Origin: Pararhodospirillum oryzae
Lineage (GTDB): Bacteria; Pseudomonadota; Alphaproteobacteria; Rhodospirillales; Rhodospirillaceae
Direction: 5' to 3'
DNA: 64,000 nucleotides
NCBI RefSeq assembly: GCF_007992075.1
Contig: NZ_BJZO01000002.1
Coordinates: 1 to 64,000 of the forward strand
The notes under the pieces were generated by a model. That model was not told where the DNA came from and did no database searches. It was given only the letters and a program-made list of their open reading frames with translations. The position numbers and the translations under genes were made by a program. Numbering within the stretch: position 1 is the first letter of the stretch; every line of letters starts with the position of its first letter. Below are positions 44,121-52,489 of this stretch, in pieces.

Positions 44121-46681
44121 TGCAATGCATGGGGGGCGGCGAAAGGTCCGTTTGCCTTTCGCGCGCTCTTTTGGGGCTGGTCCTGGGGCTGGCCCTGGCC
44201 CTGGCGGTGATCCCGGGAATGGGACCGGCCCCGCTGGCGTATGCCGCCGATTCCCAGCCCAAGGCGGCCGCGGCCGCGGCCGCCGCGCCGCTGCCCGATC
44301 GCATGGACGCGGCGAACAAGGCCTGGGACAAGAGCCTGAACGCGATCGAAGCCGCCCTGGGCAAGCCCGGTCTTTCGGGCACCGACAAGGTGCTGGACGA
44401 CTACGCCGCCCGCCTGCGCGCCATTCGCGAGGACGTGACCAGCCTGAACACCGAGGCCACCCAGCGCGTGGGCGAGACCGAGCGCCTGCTGAGTGCCCTG
44501 GGCCCCCCGCCCGACGAGGAGCAGGGGCCCGAACCCGCCGACATCCGCCAGCGCCGGACCACCTACACCACCGATCTGGCCACGTGGCGGGCCCGGGTGG
44601 CCAAGGCCGAGGTCGCCAGCACCCGGGCCGAGGCCTTGCTGGGGCGCATCGCCGCCTTCCGGCGCAACACCCTGGTTTCCACGCTGTTCGATCCCACGCC
44701 CGAACCCTGGTCCTCGGTCGTGCTGAGCAAGGCCGCCGACGATACCGTGCGCGCGGTGGACATGATCGTGAGCGCGCCGGGTGAGTGGTTTTCCGGAGGG
44801 TCGGCCACCGATTCCCGGTCGCGCACCCTGGGGCTGGTGGCGTTGTGGGGCGCGGCCGGCATCGTGCTTGGCCTGGGGGGGCGCTGGTGGGTGCTGCGGC
44901 GCTTCGGGCGCCGGGTCACCGAAACCGCCCCCACCTATGCCCAGCGTACCCTGGGGGCCCTGGCCGAGGGACTGGCCAATGGCCTGTTGCCCGCCTTGCT
45001 GATGGCGGGAATGATCGCGTGGGCCCAGGTCAACCTGCAAGACGACGACCTGCTGCGCCATCTGGTTTCCAGCACCTTTCTTGCCCTTCTTGTCCTGGTC
45101 GCGGCGCGGGCCTTTACCCGTGCCGCCCTGGCCCCGGGGCTGCCCGACTGGCGTCTCACGACCCACAACGATGCCCAGGCCGTCCGGCTCAGCCGCATCA
45201 TTCAAGGGTTGTCGGTGGTGCTGGCCATCGATGTTTTCCTGCTGTTGCTCGCCGATGACTTCGATCCCACGCCCGAAACGCTGTGGCTGGTGACATCGGG
45301 CCTCAAGCTGATGGAAGGCGCCATCCTGGTGCGCCTGTCCGGACGCGATCTGTGGAGCAATGGCATCCATCCCACCGAGGAAGCCGCCACCGGCGTCTCG
45401 CTTGCCCATGACGACGACGAAAGCGCCTTGAGCGCCCGTCGCCTGCTGTGGCTGGGGCGCGGACTGGTGTTGCTCACGGCCATCGTGGGCATGCTGGCCG
45501 GCCTGTTCGGCTATGGTCGCCTGGGGAGCTTCCTGATCAATGGCCTGCTGGCCAGCTGCGCCCTGATGGGCGGGGCCTTGATCGTGCGCGGGGTGCTGCG
45601 GGATCTGACCGGGCTGCTCACCCGGTCGGCCTGGCTGCGCACCCGCCTGGGATGGGGGGAAACCGGCCAGTCACGCGCCGGTTTCTGGATGCGGGCAACC
45701 ATTGATATCGGGCTGCTGCTGGGGCTCGTTTATCTCGGCGCCCCGGTGTGGGGCGTGCCCTCGCAAGAAGTGGTGGATACGGTTGTCACCTTGCTGACCG
45801 GCATCAAGGTGGGCAGCGTCACCATTTCGGTGGTCGACATCTCGGTGGGCATCGGGGTGTTCCTGGGGGCCATGGCCTTCACCCGCATGATCCAAAGCAC
45901 CTTGCAGCGCAAGGTGCTGGTGCAGACGGGCATGGACCCCGGGGTGCGACACTCGCTAACCACCGGGTTGGGCTATCTCGGGGCCATCGTTGCCTCGGCC
46001 CTGGCGGTGGCCACCATGGGCATCGATCTCACCAACGTGGCCCTGATCGCCGGCGCCTTGTCGGTTGGTATCGGCTTCGGCTTGCAAAACATCGTGAATA
46101 ACTTCGTGTCGGGTCTGATCATCCTGGTTGAACGGCCGATCAAGGTGGGAGACTGGGTGATCATCAACGGCAACGAAGGCCTGGTGAAACGCATCAGCTT
46201 CCGGGCGACCGAGCTGGAGACGTTTACCCAGGCGGCGATCATCTTGCCGAACGCCGAAATTCTGTCGCGTCCCTTCACCAACCTGACCCACCGCAACCGT
46301 CTGGGACGCATTGATGTCGCGGTGGGCGTGGCCTATGGCTCGGACACCGATCTCGTCAAGAAGGTGCTGCTTGAGGTTATCAATGCCCATGAGCAGGTTT
46401 TGCCCCTGCCAGCGCCTTGGGTGGTGTTCAAGGATTTTGGCGACAGCGCCCTGATCTTCGAGGTTCGCGCCTATACCGCCAACGTGATGAACCGGATGTC
46501 GATCGCCAGCGACCTGCGCTACGGGATCGATCGTCGCTTTCGCGAGGAGAACATCTCGATTCCGTTCCCCCACCGGGTTCTGGTTCCGGCGGCCGGGTCG
46601 ATTCTGGCCCCGGTCTCCCTTCCGGCCCAGCCTCCTGGCGCGGTGTCCCCCCATTGGGAGACCGACGAGCCAGACGATTGA
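44117..46681 (+). CDS. DUF3772/MscS-type large mechanosensitive channel
   Basis: This 854 aa protein is a large MscS-family channel. An N-terminal signal peptide ends near AYAADSQ, and an alanine-rich stretch and a DUF3772 periplasmic coiled-coil domain (about 60-230) follow. Then come about ten membrane helices, the MscS pore helix region (LTNVALIAGALSVGIGFG) and the beta domain NNFVSGLIILVERPIKVGDWV, ending in a C-terminal cytoplasmic domain. Such channels release solutes upon hypo-osmotic shock. Coupling to malQ by ATGA overlap links it to glycogen turnover, which would change osmotic load; that link is inference. ATG codons at 44117 and 44120 are both possible starts. Confidence 0.93.
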   Translation: MMQCMGGGERSVCLSRALLGLVLGLALALAVIPGMGPAPLAYAADSQPKAAAAAAAAPLPDRMDAANKAWDKSLNAIEAALGKPGLSGTDKVLDDYAARLRAIREDVTSLNTEATQRVGETERLLSALGPPPDEEQGPEPADIRQRRTTYTTDLATWRARVAKAEVASTRAEALLGRIAAFRRNTLVSTLFDPTPEPWSSVVLSKAADDTVRAVDMIVSAPGEWFSGGSATDSRSRTLGLVALWGAAGIVLGLGGRWWVLRRFGRRVTETAPTYAQRTLGALAEGLANGLLPALLMAGMIAWAQVNLQDDDLLRHLVSSTFLALLVLVAARAFTRAALAPGLPDWRLTTHNDAQAVRLSRIIQGLSVVLAIDVFLLLLADDFDPTPETLWLVTSGLKLMEGAILVRLSGRDLWSNGIHPTEEAATGVSLAHDDDESALSARRLLWLGRGLVLLTAIVGMLAGLFGYGRLGSFLINGLLASCALMGGALIVRGVLRDLTGLLTRSAWLRTRLGWGETGQSRAGFWMRATIDIGLLLGLVYLGAPVWGVPSQEVVDTVVTLLTGIKVGSVTISVVDISVGIGVFLGAMAFTRMIQSTLQRKVLVQTGMDPGVRHSLTTGLGYLGAIVASALAVATMGIDLTNVALIAGALSVGIGFGLQNIVNNFVSGLIILVERPIKVGDWVIINGNEGLVKRISFRATELETFTQAAIILPNAEILSRPFTNLTHRNRLGRIDVAVGVAYGSDTDLVKKVLLEVINAHEQVLPLPAPWVVFKDFGDSALIFEVRAYTANVMNRMSIASDLRYGIDRRFREENISIPFPHRVLVPAAGSILAPVSLPAQPPGAVSPHWETDEPDD

Positions 46682-46704
46682 GCCCGGTTTGACCCACCTC
46701 GCGC

Positions 46705-46773
46705 AAAAAAAGAAGGGGCCCTCCGGCCCCTTCCCATTTCGCGCAAAAAAGGAAGGGGCCGGAGGGCCCCTTC
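46705..46773 (-). terminator. Twin mirror-loop terminators downstream of luxR
   Basis: Two nine-base-pair hairpins (GAAGGGGCC / GGCCCCTTC) at 46712-46733 and 46752-46773 each follow an A run (46705-46711 and 46745-46750), which on the minus strand is a poly-U tail. Their loops are CTCC and GGAG, so the 20-bp cores are exact reverse complements of each other. They terminate the minus-strand luxR transcript and may also stop mscS transcription. Confidence 0.8.
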
Positions 46774-46847
46774 AAGGTGGTCATGGGATGATAGAGAGCA
46801 TAGTCACGATGAGCGCGCACGCGGCATCGCACATCATGGTGAGAACC

Positions 46848-47789
46848 TTACATAACCCGCCGCGTTTCGGAAATGGCGGATTCCCACAAGGCGGAGGTCA
46901 TCGCCGCTTCGGGGGCGTTTGAGCGCAAAAGGCCAAGGCTGAGCGCGCGGGCCACCGCCTGGGCCGTGGTCCGCGCCGACAGCTTGCGCCGGGCGGAGCG
47001 CAGGCGATGTTCAATGGTGCGCTCGGCAAGGCGCAGGTGATCGGCCATTTCGCTGACCTGGCACCCCCGCGCCGCCCACAGCAGACAATCGCGCTCCCGG
47101 TCGGACAGCTGCACCACCCGGTCGTGGGGATTAAGCCGGTTGTCGAACAGGGGAAATTTCTGCATGGCGTCGTGAAACAGATACGCCATCAAGATGAGCG
47201 ATGGCCCATAGTGGCGGGTCAGCTCGTCCCAATCCTCGTCACCGAGGCCGGTGGCGCTGAGGAAGAGACCGCCCGGGCTGGATTCACGCCCAAAGCGCAA
47301 CGGGACGCTGACCCCATTGCGCACGCCAAAGGCCAGGGCATCGCGCCATACCGCTTCCTCGCGCCTCGCGTGGGTCAGGCGCGTTCGCAGATGGCGCCAG
47401 GAGGCCGGTTGATCGAAGCGAAAGGCCCACTGCACCACGATATCGTGACGGAGATGCTCGTTTTGTTCGTACTGGGTCACGAAATCGGCGGGAAAATGGG
47501 TCCGGTACAGGGTTTCACGGTGCAGATCGGCGCGCAGGTGGGGTGAAAACACCCCGCCATAGGAGACATGCGGAAACCCCAGACGGTCGAAAGTTTCTCG
47601 CATCTGCGTCCAGCATTCTCCCGCCGTCGCGCAATTCCTGAGCCTGGCCGTGAAATCCTCCACCGCCAAGTCCAGAGGGGCTTCCGTGCTGATCCAAAGC
47701 TCGCTCACCGCCGGTGTCCATAAGTCATCCACATATCCACTACACCAAGAGACTCTGCCTTCTTGTGGCGGGGCGCGCAAGATCTCCAT
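46848..47789 (-). CDS. LuxR-family regulator with autoinducer-binding-like domain (LuxR solo)
   Basis: This encodes about 313 aa. An N-terminal autoinducer-binding-type domain (about 35-190, with TAGECWTQMRETFDRLGF and YRTHFPADFVTQYEQ) is followed by a LuxR HTH (LSDRERDCLLWAARGCQVSEMADHL, in parts). The sensor has the W/Y-rich pattern of acyl-homoserine-lactone receptors, for example FVTQYEQNEHLRHDIVVQW. No luxI synthase gene is in the window, so it is a solo that may sense foreign or other signals. The start is uncertain: ATGs at 47789, 47828 and 47888 lack a good ribosome binding site. The upstream 150 bp are unusually AT-rich. Confidence 0.85.
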   Translation of the reverse strand: MEILRAPPQEGRVSWCSGYVDDLWTPAVSELWISTEAPLDLAVEDFTARLRNCATAGECWTQMRETFDRLGFPHVSYGGVFSPHLRADLHRETLYRTHFPADFVTQYEQNEHLRHDIVVQWAFRFDQPASWRHLRTRLTHARREEAVWRDALAFGVRNGVSVPLRFGRESSPGGLFLSATGLGDEDWDELTRHYGPSLILMAYLFHDAMQKFPLFDNRLNPHDRVVQLSDRERDCLLWAARGCQVSEMADHLRLAERTIEHRLRSARRKLSARTTAQAVARALSLGLLRSNAPEAAMTSALWESAISETRRVM

Positions 47790-48002
47790 CGCGGCGCTTG
47801 TGAAATACCCTTTGTGCACAAAAAACATGGGATTGAGTTTATCTCTGCGACAAAAAAGCACTTTATGATAGATAATATAAAACAACACCCCTTGAATGAT
47901 CCCTTTTGGGAGGGGTTCCGACTCGATTTTTTATTATTTGGTACTGTTTTACCGTAAACGAGGCAAAATAAAGCGCCTCCCGCACCTCGCGGCGCGGAGG
48001 CG
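47790..48002. other. AT-rich upstream region of luxR
   Basis: This gap and the start of the luxR frame (about 47810-47960) are far richer in A and T than the rest of the window, with the run GATAGATAATATAAAAC at about 47869. It is likely to be the luxR promoter and possibly a silenced, recently acquired segment. I see no other gene. Confidence 0.5.
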
Positions 48003-49832
48003 TCAGCGAACCGCGACGGCATCGCTTTCGCCCGTCGCGCTCGCCGCCTGCTCCAGGCGGCGGTACAAGGCCGGATCCAGGTCGTAGACATCGCGGTTGA
48101 AGCGAAGCGGCGCTCCCGGCCGGGTGGTGTCGGCCCAGGCGGTAATGTAGGCGAGATGGACGGGAACGCGCCATGCGAGGCGGACGACCCGGGGACGCGG
48201 CCCCCGGAAACTCGCCGCCGATTGCCCTGGTCGGGCCGTGAAATGGGCCAGCAGGTAGTCGGCCAGGCCCGCCGGATCTTGCACCCGCACGCACCCATGG
48301 CTGACGGCGCGAAACGACCGCGAGAAGACGGCGCGCGAGTTGGTGTCGTGCAGGTAGACGGCGTACTGGTTCGGGAACATGAACTTGACGCTGCCCAGGG
48401 GATTGCTGGGGCCCGGGTCCTGGCGCAGACGGTAGGCGCGGGCCGCGTGGTGGGTCCGTTCCCAATCCACGGCATCGCTGGCCGTTTCCGGGGCTGGCGT
48501 GCTGGTGCGGGGCAGCACGGTGAACCCCCGGCGCGCCAGGTAGGCCGGATCCTCCACCTGACGGGGGATTACTTCCTCCCGCGCGATGGAAATGGGAACG
48601 TTCCAGTAGGGATTGAATTCCATGTACTCGATTTCGTCGCTGAACAGCGGCGTCGGATCGTTCGGCCGTCCAACCGCCACCGGCATGCGCAAGGCCTCGC
48701 GGGGGCCCGCGTTCAAGAACAGCTCATATTGCGGCACGTTGACGAAAATATTCACCGCGCCCAGGTCTCGGGGCAGCAGGCGCCAGCGCTCCAGGGCGAC
48801 GCGGATCTGGTCCACGCGCTCGGTGCCGCCCCGGGTCAGTTCGCCCAGGGACGCGGGGCCCAGGACGCCGTCCACGGCCAGGCCGTGGTGGGTCTGAAAG
48901 GCCCGGACCGCCTGGGTCATGGCGTCGTCGAAAAGGGAAGCGTCGCGGCTGGCCCCCGCCGTCAGCTCGCCCAGGGCGATCAGGCGCTGGCGCGCCGCCG
49001 CCACGCGGGGACCGCGGTCGCCGGGACGCAGCGAGGGGCCCTCGGCGATCGGGGCCGCCGCCGGGGTGTGGGGGGCGCGGGCCTGCCACCGCGCCAGGGC
49101 CGCGATCAGCAGACGGTACTGGGGCGAGGCGGGCTCCAGGGAAGCCAGGAAGGCCTTGGGGTCGGGGGCCGCCGCCGCGTTGCCGATCAGGGTTTCGATC
49201 GTCCAGCCCTCTTCGCGGCTCAGCAGGTCGGCGCGCTGGTCAAAAGGCACCAGACGGCGCGTTTGTCCCAACAGGCGGTCGCAGGCGAACAGCACGAAGG
49301 CGCGGCTGATCAGGGCGTCGGCGACCAGTTCGTTTTCCGGAGTCCCCACCGCCAGACGAGCGTGAATCGCGTCAAGCTGGTACATGGTCGGATCAAGGCC
49401 CTCGGCGGCGGCGGCGCTCAGGCTTGCCAGCACGGCCTTGCCGCGCGGCGAGGCGCCTTCGGCGGTCATCCACACGGGCACGAAATTGCGGGCCGCGTAC
49501 AGGGGCATCAAGGCCTGGCCCAGGGCATCGGTGCCCAGCGCGGTCACCAGGATGGCGGGCGGAGGCGCGACAAGGCCGGTTCCGTCGGCAAGCCCGGCCG
49601 GCGCGCCAGGAGCGGGCGCGGCGGCCGGCACGCTTTCCGGGCTGCTTCCGGGGTCGGCGGTGGTCGCTTCACTGGTTCCCATCCCCAGCGCGGTGGTCAG
49701 GAGAATCCCGGCCAGCACAGGCCCGACTCCCGTTCCCGTGCCGGATTTCACGACTCCCCGGGGGCGCCAAACCCGCGACGGGCTTGCACTCGTTTGCATG
49801 AACATGGGAAAAGACTGGCGACCGAACCACAT
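48003..49832 (-). CDS. YcbB-type L,D-transpeptidase
   Basis: This 609 aa enzyme is a YcbB/LdtD-like L,D-transpeptidase making 3-3 cross-links in peptidoglycan. The start at 49832 follows GGAGG at 7 bp. A short N-terminal extension leads to an export helix (about 38-58), then an alanine/proline-rich linker and the scaffold domain. A peptidoglycan-binding domain (LRPGDRGPRVAAARQRL, VRAFQTHHGLAVDGVLGP) and the catalytic YkuD domain follow: NPYWNVPISIAREEV, and SHGCVRVQDP with the nucleophilic cysteine. It adds to the MepA and DUF882 wall enzymes elsewhere in this window. Confidence 0.94.
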   Translation of the reverse strand: MWFGRQSFPMFMQTSASPSRVWRPRGVVKSGTGTGVGPVLAGILLTTALGMGTSEATTADPGSSPESVPAAAPAPGAPAGLADGTGLVAPPPAILVTALGTDALGQALMPLYAARNFVPVWMTAEGASPRGKAVLASLSAAAAEGLDPTMYQLDAIHARLAVGTPENELVADALISRAFVLFACDRLLGQTRRLVPFDQRADLLSREEGWTIETLIGNAAAAPDPKAFLASLEPASPQYRLLIAALARWQARAPHTPAAAPIAEGPSLRPGDRGPRVAAARQRLIALGELTAGASRDASLFDDAMTQAVRAFQTHHGLAVDGVLGPASLGELTRGGTERVDQIRVALERWRLLPRDLGAVNIFVNVPQYELFLNAGPREALRMPVAVGRPNDPTPLFSDEIEYMEFNPYWNVPISIAREEVIPRQVEDPAYLARRGFTVLPRTSTPAPETASDAVDWERTHHAARAYRLRQDPGPSNPLGSVKFMFPNQYAVYLHDTNSRAVFSRSFRAVSHGCVRVQDPAGLADYLLAHFTARPGQSAASFRGPRPRVVRLAWRVPVHLAYITAWADTTRPGAPLRFNRDVYDLDPALYRRLEQAASATGESDAVAVR

Positions 49833-50179
49833 GGAAAGCCTCCGAAATACAGACACCCTTTCGCCCACGACCACGGGGGTGCGGGGTATCCGCCGGCGCG
49901 GTGTTGTCTCGCTTCCCGGTGCGAGCCGGAAGCGGTTGCTCCACTCTTGCAACAATGGGGACCCACCCCCTCGGAGTCCAGGGGACACGGGAAAACGAGG
50001 ATCCCAATCGTGCTTTTTTGGCACCATGGTGCCATTTTACAACAGTCTCTTCCTTCCTTTTCCCGCTCTTTGTGGGGAAACGCGCGCTGCTTCGCGCCGC
50101 GAGGTGGTTGACGATCCTGTTCCAGTCCCGGCACCTTCGATCGTTGTCATTCTCGTCGGCCTGTTTTTCCCAACACCGG
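49833..50179. other. Intergenic region with a 16-bp palindrome
   Basis: These 347 bp separate the divergent L,D-transpeptidase and small membrane protein genes. They contain the palindrome listed separately and a GC-rich inverted segment near 49895-49935. No further gene is supported. Confidence 0.4.
50019..50034. promoter_or_regulatory. Perfect palindrome, candidate operator
   Basis: TGGCACCATGGTGCCA is a perfect 16-bp palindrome in the divergent promoter region of the L,D-transpeptidase gene, flanked by T-rich sequence on both sides. It is a plausible binding site for a dimeric regulator. Confidence 0.4.
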
Positions 50180-50587
50180 ATGATCGGACCCATGATTTCC
50201 CTTCGCACCCTGCGCGCCGCGCAGCCCTTGCCCGGCGTCGTTCTGGCCGGTGTCGCGGCGGTGATCGCCACGCGCCTGCGCTACGATCTTGTCGAACCCG
50301 AAGCCATGGGAGCCGCGTGTCAGGCGGCGGGGCCGTGGTGGTGTGGCCCCCGGCGGGGCCTGATCATGCTCACGGAATGGAAGATGATCGGCCTGGCCGC
50401 GCTGCTGCTGGCCTTGCTGGCCTGGGGGCGCCATCTGCGCCGGGGCGATCCCACCGCGCTGGCGCTGGCGGCCCTGGCGGTGGGCGGGGTCGGGATCGTG
50501 CTTTACAACGCCACCGCCTCCACCGCCGCCCTGGTCGCGGCCGGGCTGGTCCTGGCTTTGTACCGCAACCGGGACGCCACGGCCTGA
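50180..50587 (+). CDS. Small hypothetical membrane protein
   Basis: This encodes 135 aa with about four hydrophobic segments (LPGVVLAGVAAVIAT, LTEWKMIGLAALLLALLAW, ALALAALAVGGVGIVLY, STAALVAAGLVLALY). The loop WWCGPRRGLIML holds a cysteine and tryptophans. The ATG at 50192 is an alternative start. I do not recognise the family with confidence. A perfect hairpin lies just after the stop, before the convergent GH17-type gene. Confidence 0.65.
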   Translation: MIGPMISLRTLRAAQPLPGVVLAGVAAVIATRLRYDLVEPEAMGAACQAAGPWWCGPRRGLIMLTEWKMIGLAALLLALLAWGRHLRRGDPTALALAALAVGGVGIVLYNATASTAALVAAGLVLALYRNRDATA

Positions 50588-50595
50588 GGGCAGGC

Positions 50596-50619
50596 CCGGG
50601 GGGAGGCGCCTCCCCCCGG
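50596..50619. terminator. Perfect 24-bp palindrome between convergent genes
   Basis: CCGGGGGGAGGC is followed directly by its exact complement, giving a 12-bp stem without a designed loop. It lies 8 bp after the small membrane protein gene and 24 bp before the end of the GH17-type gene, fitting a bidirectional terminator without U tract. Confidence 0.55.
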
Positions 50620-50642
50620 AGCGTAAGGACACGAACCCGGCG

Positions 50643-52235
50643 TCAGCCCTGGGGGCGGGCCGGGAACAGACGCCCGCGCAGGAAGGCCAGTTCGGCCGAG
50701 ATCGCCTCGCGGCACGCAAACGCCAGCCCCAGGCAGACCACGGCCCAGGCCTGGGACTCGGTGTTCAGCATCGAGTCGATGGTCAGCGGGCCACAAACCA
50801 GGATCACCAGGCCCATCCAGGCCTCGGCCGCCGCGCTCGCGGGGCGGTCCCCCGGTTGTCCGCCGGCCGCCCGGGGCCAGGCGAGGCTGAGCATGGGGAG
50901 CACGAACGCCAAGGTGAGAAAGTCCCGGTGGCGGCCGTCGGCGGCCATCGCCAGGGCGGCGTAGGTGGCCGGGGCCAGCACCAGCCAGCGCCAGATCAAG
51001 GCGAGGCGCGGGGGCAGGGCGGGCAGGCCGGCGCAGGCCCGGGCCAGCACCACGCCACCGGCTCCGGCCAGCAGCCACAGGTAAAGCCCCCAGGCGGTGA
51101 TCATCGGCCCCATGGCGAAATCCAGGGCCTGGGCGCCGAAGGCCCACGCCACCGATCCGGTGGCGGCGCCCACCAGGGCAAGGCCGGTGGTCCGCGCCTG
51201 ACCCAGGGGCGAAACGGCCCCGGCCGGAGCGAGGATCAGCGCGAGGGCGAGGCCGGCCAGGGCGGCGGCCGCGCCGGTGCCCCAGTGCGACCATTCGCGC
51301 ACGGGGCCCTGCAACGGGAACTTGGGAGCCCGGCTGGCGTCCAGGACCCCCCAGAATCCGCCCACCGTACCCTCGGGCCCACGCTTCCAGGGCTGATCAA
51401 TGCCCTCGATCACGTTGTAGGGTACCCCCAGGGCGTCGGCCTGCTGGGCGAATTCGCGCAGGAACCGGGCCTCGTTGACCAGGGTCGGCGCGGCCTCGCC
51501 CCGGGTGCGTCCGGCGCTGGGCCAGCCGATTTCGCCAATCTGCAACGGCTTGCCGGGGAAGGTTGCCCGCGCGGTGTCGATGATGGTGCGCACGTGGGCC
51601 TGCACCTTGTCGATGCTCACCGGCGTGGGGTCGTCCCAGTAGGGCAGCACGTGGATGGTCATCAGGTCGACCGCGTCGGCGACCACCGGGTTGCGCCGCC
51701 AGAATTCATAGATGTCGGCGTAGGTGACGGGCAGCGTGGTCCGCGCCTTGACCGAGCGAATGATGTCGGCCAGCTGCTCCCCGGTCATTTCCCGGCGCAG
51801 CAAGACTTCGTTGCCCACCACCAGCGCCTTGACGGCGTCGGGATGGGCGTGGGCCAGGGCCAGGGCGGCGTCGATCTCCTTGGCGTTGCGCTTGTCGTCG
51901 GCGCCGATCCACATCCCCACCAGAACCTTGAGCCCCGCCGCCTGGGCGGCCGGAATCGCCTCGCCCTCGTGGCCGACCGACGAGTAAATGCGGATGCAGT
52001 CGGTCATGGTGCGCAGGTGGGCCATGTCGGCGGCGATGGCGCCGGGCGGCAGGGTGAAGCCCTTGTCCTGGGGCGCCGTGTTGCCGTTGGAGGGCGCGTA
52101 GGACAGGCATTGCAGGTGTCCGTCGGGAATGTCGGGCATCGCGATCGGCCGGCCCAGCCACGCCCACAGGGCGATGAACAGGACGCCGACCAGCACGGGG
52201 CCGCCAACGGTGGGAAGAAGCAAGGCTGGGCGCAT
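50643..52235 (-). CDS. GH17-type beta-glucan enzyme with multi-helix membrane domain
   Basis: This 530 aa protein has an N-terminal membrane helix, a glycoside hydrolase family 17-like domain (about 35-310) and about seven further membrane helices. The GH17 part starts LQCLSYAPSNG, shows the acid/base Glu in ALVVGNEVLLR and the nucleophile Glu in LQIGEIGWPSAG. Related rhizobial NdvC-type and Pseudomonas proteins act in cyclic or branched beta-1,3/1,6-glucan synthesis, so it may make or remodel a periplasmic or surface glucan. No NdvB-type synthase is adjacent. It is convergent with the small membrane protein gene. Confidence 0.88.
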   Translation of the reverse strand: MRPALLLPTVGGPVLVGVLFIALWAWLGRPIAMPDIPDGHLQCLSYAPSNGNTAPQDKGFTLPPGAIAADMAHLRTMTDCIRIYSSVGHEGEAIPAAQAAGLKVLVGMWIGADDKRNAKEIDAALALAHAHPDAVKALVVGNEVLLRREMTGEQLADIIRSVKARTTLPVTYADIYEFWRRNPVVADAVDLMTIHVLPYWDDPTPVSIDKVQAHVRTIIDTARATFPGKPLQIGEIGWPSAGRTRGEAAPTLVNEARFLREFAQQADALGVPYNVIEGIDQPWKRGPEGTVGGFWGVLDASRAPKFPLQGPVREWSHWGTGAAAALAGLALALILAPAGAVSPLGQARTTGLALVGAATGSVAWAFGAQALDFAMGPMITAWGLYLWLLAGAGGVVLARACAGLPALPPRLALIWRWLVLAPATYAALAMAADGRHRDFLTLAFVLPMLSLAWPRAAGGQPGDRPASAAAEAWMGLVILVCGPLTIDSMLNTESQAWAVVCLGLAFACREAISAELAFLRGRLFPARPQG

Positions 52236-52323
52236 GAAGAGGGAAACTCCCCGGGCAAGAGCAAAAGCAAGACGAGACGGCGGGCGGGCGTCCCCATCCC
52301 CTGTTCGGGCCGGACGAAAGGCA

Positions 52324-52349
52324 CCGGGGCCTTGCGACGAAGGCCCCGG
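52324..52349 (-). terminator. Hairpin downstream of the aminotransferase gene
   Basis: CCGGGGCCTT and AAGGCCCCGG form a perfect ten-base-pair stem with a six-base loop. On the minus strand it is followed by TGCCTTTCG. It is a likely terminator, located past the repeat B hairpin. Confidence 0.5.
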
Positions 52350-52382
52350 CTGGAAGCAGGGCGGGGCGGTCCGGCGCGGGTG

Positions 52383-52489
52383 TGTTTGAGCTTGTCAGGG
52401 AAAAGTGGAAACCGCTTTTCCCGAAGAGACAAACTCAAACAAGGGGATCCGGAGTCTGTCCGCTTCAACGGGAAACGGACGGAACTCTA
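52383..52489 (-). repeat. Repeat B, copy 2, starting at the aminotransferase stop codon
   Basis: In the sense of the aminotransferase gene, the repeat begins with TAG then AGTTCCGTCCG and ends in the strongest hairpin of the family: 14-base outer arms (52383-52396 with 52428-52441, one wobble pair) and an inner perfect GGGAAAAG / CTTTTCCC stem. Confidence 0.82.

Noticed and set aside
50019-50034. Possible sigma-54 promoter (TGGCAC...) in the palindrome
   Set aside because: The spacing to a GC-containing -12 element is wrong; the symmetry is better explained as a palindrome.
48156-50111. 651-codon open frame opposite the L,D-transpeptidase
   Set aside because: It mirrors a complete catalytic gene with SHGC motif and has low-complexity composition.
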